The translations under genes and the position numbers were made by a program. This document shows positions 12,727-13,872 of a stretch of DNA of 13,872 bases, in pieces. The notes beneath the pieces are model-generated. The model had not been told where the DNA came from. It saw nothing but the letters and a program-made list of their open reading frames with translations, and searched no databases. Every line of letters begins with the position of its first letter. Position 1 is the stretch's first letter. Source of the DNA: Shimia sp041624275 (GTDB lineage: Bacteria; Pseudomonadota; Alphaproteobacteria; Rhodobacterales; Rhodobacteraceae); contig NZ_JBFJVE010000065.1 in the NCBI RefSeq assembly GCF_041624275.1, forward strand, positions 1 to 13,872. The letters are read 5' to 3'.

Positions 12727-13872
12727 TCTGCGGCCTCGTTCTTTCTGGCGCGCGCGGCGCGCCGTCCGGCGATGATCAGCGGCACGCAGCGGGTCTTGTC
12801 GTTGTGGATGGTGACGCAGTCAAGACAGCCGAAACACTCCGAGTACCGGATCTCGCCGCTGCGGCCTATCGCGCCATAGTTGCACTTGGCCCGGCACAGC
12901 TGGCAGGGCGATCCGCATTCTGCGCGCCGGTCGATCCAGCTGCGGGCGCGCAGCATCCCGCCGATCGCCATGACCGCGCCCAGCGGGCAGAGATAGCGGC
13001 AGAAGCCCTTGAACAGCACCATGCCCGCCAGCAGCCAGATCGCGGCATAGGCCACATAGTACCATTCGCGGATGAAAAAGGTCGTGATCGCGGTCTTGAA
13101 CGGCTCCACCTCGGCGGCGGTATCGACATGTTCGGGCGCAATGACGACGGTCAGGACGAGGCCGGCCAGCAAGAGGTACTTCAGGGTTTTCAGGCGTTGG
13201 TCCCATGCCGGCGACGGCGCGACTTGCGGCAGCCTCAGCACGCGCCCGAGATGGTGGGCGAACTCCTGCAACGCTCCGAAGGGGCACAGCCAGCCGCAGA
13301 AAAAGCCGCGCCCCCAAAGGACGAAGCCGGCGATGGAAACCGCCCAGATCACAAGCGAGAAGGGATCATACAGCAGGAAGGCATGGCTGCCCCCCTCGAT
13401 GGCGGTCCTCAGCGCCGCCAGAACGGTGACGATCGAAAGCTGGCCCTGGCCCCACCAGCCGACAAATCCGGTGACGACGGCAAGGATCAAGAGCCGGATC
13501 GGCGTGAAGCCTCGGGCATCGGCCAGCCGGTTCATGGCAAACAGCAGCAGGGCCCCCAGGCCGCTGAGGAACAGGGCGAGGACGACAATGTCGCCCTGCC
13601 GGTTGCGCAGCGCCTCCAGCCAGGGCGGCGCGGGCTTCACCGCTCCGGGACGGGTAAAGAACCTTTCGTCGGTGGCATGGTCGACCGTCAGCGTGACCGA
13701 GCCGGATTCGGGGCGGAACATGCCGTGCCGGCGCAGCGCAAGGACGTTCAGCCTCCAGTCCCGCGCCGGGTCGAACCCAAGCCGGCGGTCGGTGCGCAGG
13801 ATCATCATGGCCCCGTCGTGCAGCGCCTCGGGCACCTGCGGCGAAAGCTCCACCGACAGGTCGCTGTCGCGC
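12723..13872 (-). CDS. NosR/NirI-like membrane iron-sulfur protein (partial, 5' end beyond window)
   Basis: The frame is open to the right edge, so the N-terminus, where NosR proteins carry an FMN-binding domain, is missing. About 382 residues are visible. A periplasmic segment (about 13650-13872) is followed by at least five hydrophobic helices. Two CxxxCP motifs on the membrane part are CGWLCPFGA (near 13272-13298) and CRYLCPLGA (near 12975-13001). A C-terminal double cluster domain has CGSPCQLCRAKCN (near 12881-12917) and CFGCLDC (near 12816-12836), then a lone cysteine in RCVPL where ferredoxins usually have CP. This is the NosR architecture, which moves electrons between the quinol pool and periplasmic partners through flavin and iron-sulfur centres. 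ATGA overlap with the ApbE gene supports a flavinylated protein. Its start, promoter and upstream neighbours are outside the window, so a true nos locus further right is not excluded. Confidence 0.9.
   Translation of the reverse strand, partial: RDSDLSVELSPQVPEALHDGAMMILRTDRRLGFDPARDWRLNVLALRRHGMFRPESGSVTLTVDHATDERFFTRPGAVKPAPPWLEALRNRQGDIVVLALFLSGLGALLLFAMNRLADARGFTPIRLLILAVVTGFVGWWGQGQLSIVTVLAALRTAIEGGSHAFLLYDPFSLVIWAVSIAGFVLWGRGFFCGWLCPFGALQEFAHHLGRVLRLPQVAPSPAWDQRLKTLKYLLLAGLVLTVVIAPEHVDTAAEVEPFKTAITTFFIREWYYVAYAAIWLLAGMVLFKGFCRYLCPLGAVMAIGGMLRARSWIDRRAECGSPCQLCRAKCNYGAIGRSGEIRYSECFGCLDCVTIHNDKTRCVPLIIAGRRAARARKNEAAE

Noticed and set aside
12723..13853. Treating the GTG at 13853 as the start of the NosR-like gene
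   Set aside because: The frame continues open to the window edge, no ribosome site is visible there, and the NosR N-terminal flavin domain is missing, so the gene is partial.

Overview
The window is GC-rich (roughly two thirds GC by eye), densely coded DNA from what looks like an alphaproteobacterium of the Rhodobacterales (Roseobacter/Rhodobacter/Paracoccus group). This rests on codon use, on the combination of a FlhRS/RfdRS-like regulatory block with a PQQ-dehydrogenase island, and on a short intergenic motif near 8842-8880 that I associate with that order. No tRNA, rRNA, insertion sequence, CRISPR array or phage gene is visible. It is a periplasmic alcohol-oxidation island built around a pyrroloquinoline quinone (PQQ) dehydrogenase.

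Layout. 1-2068 (minus): regulatory operon of a NarL/LuxR response regulator, a FIST-domain sensor and the first 55 codons of a coiled-coil protein, probably the partner histidine kinase. 2204-3970 (minus): ExaA-type quinoprotein alcohol dehydrogenase with the extra aspartate that marks lanthanide-using enzymes. 4151-4696 (plus): small exported protein of unknown function, divergent from the dehydrogenase. 4718-5134 (minus): small soluble c-type cytochrome. 5265-5801 (minus): exported Sel1-repeat protein. 5875-10045 (minus): five-gene operon, in transcription order a type I periplasmic binding protein, a YVTN beta-propeller, a small exported beta protein, an ABC ATPase and an ABC-2 permease; this is the 'PQQ-dependent catabolism' ABC set. 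10220-11820 (plus): PedF-like cytochrome c550 and a XoxJ/MoxJ-like binding protein. 11851-13872 (minus): a NosX-like ApbE flavin transferase and a NosR-like membrane iron-sulfur protein that runs off the right edge.

How they may work together. The dehydrogenase would oxidise alcohols in the periplasm and pass electrons to cytochrome c550 and possibly to the second cytochrome. The XoxJ-like protein is probably an accessory factor for the dehydrogenase. The ABC set has no known substrate. The NosR/ApbE pair, with no nosZ visible, suggests a flavinylated transmembrane electron conduit added to the island. The regulator operon is the best local candidate for control. Two divergent intergenic regions (3971-4150 and 10046-10219) carry a related 20-bp element, and the regulator and cytochrome upstream regions share a different 17-bp element. 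PQQ biosynthesis genes and formaldehyde oxidation genes are not in the window.

Every gap between genes is under 200 bases. Identifications come from reading motifs and from memory of the families; no search was run.
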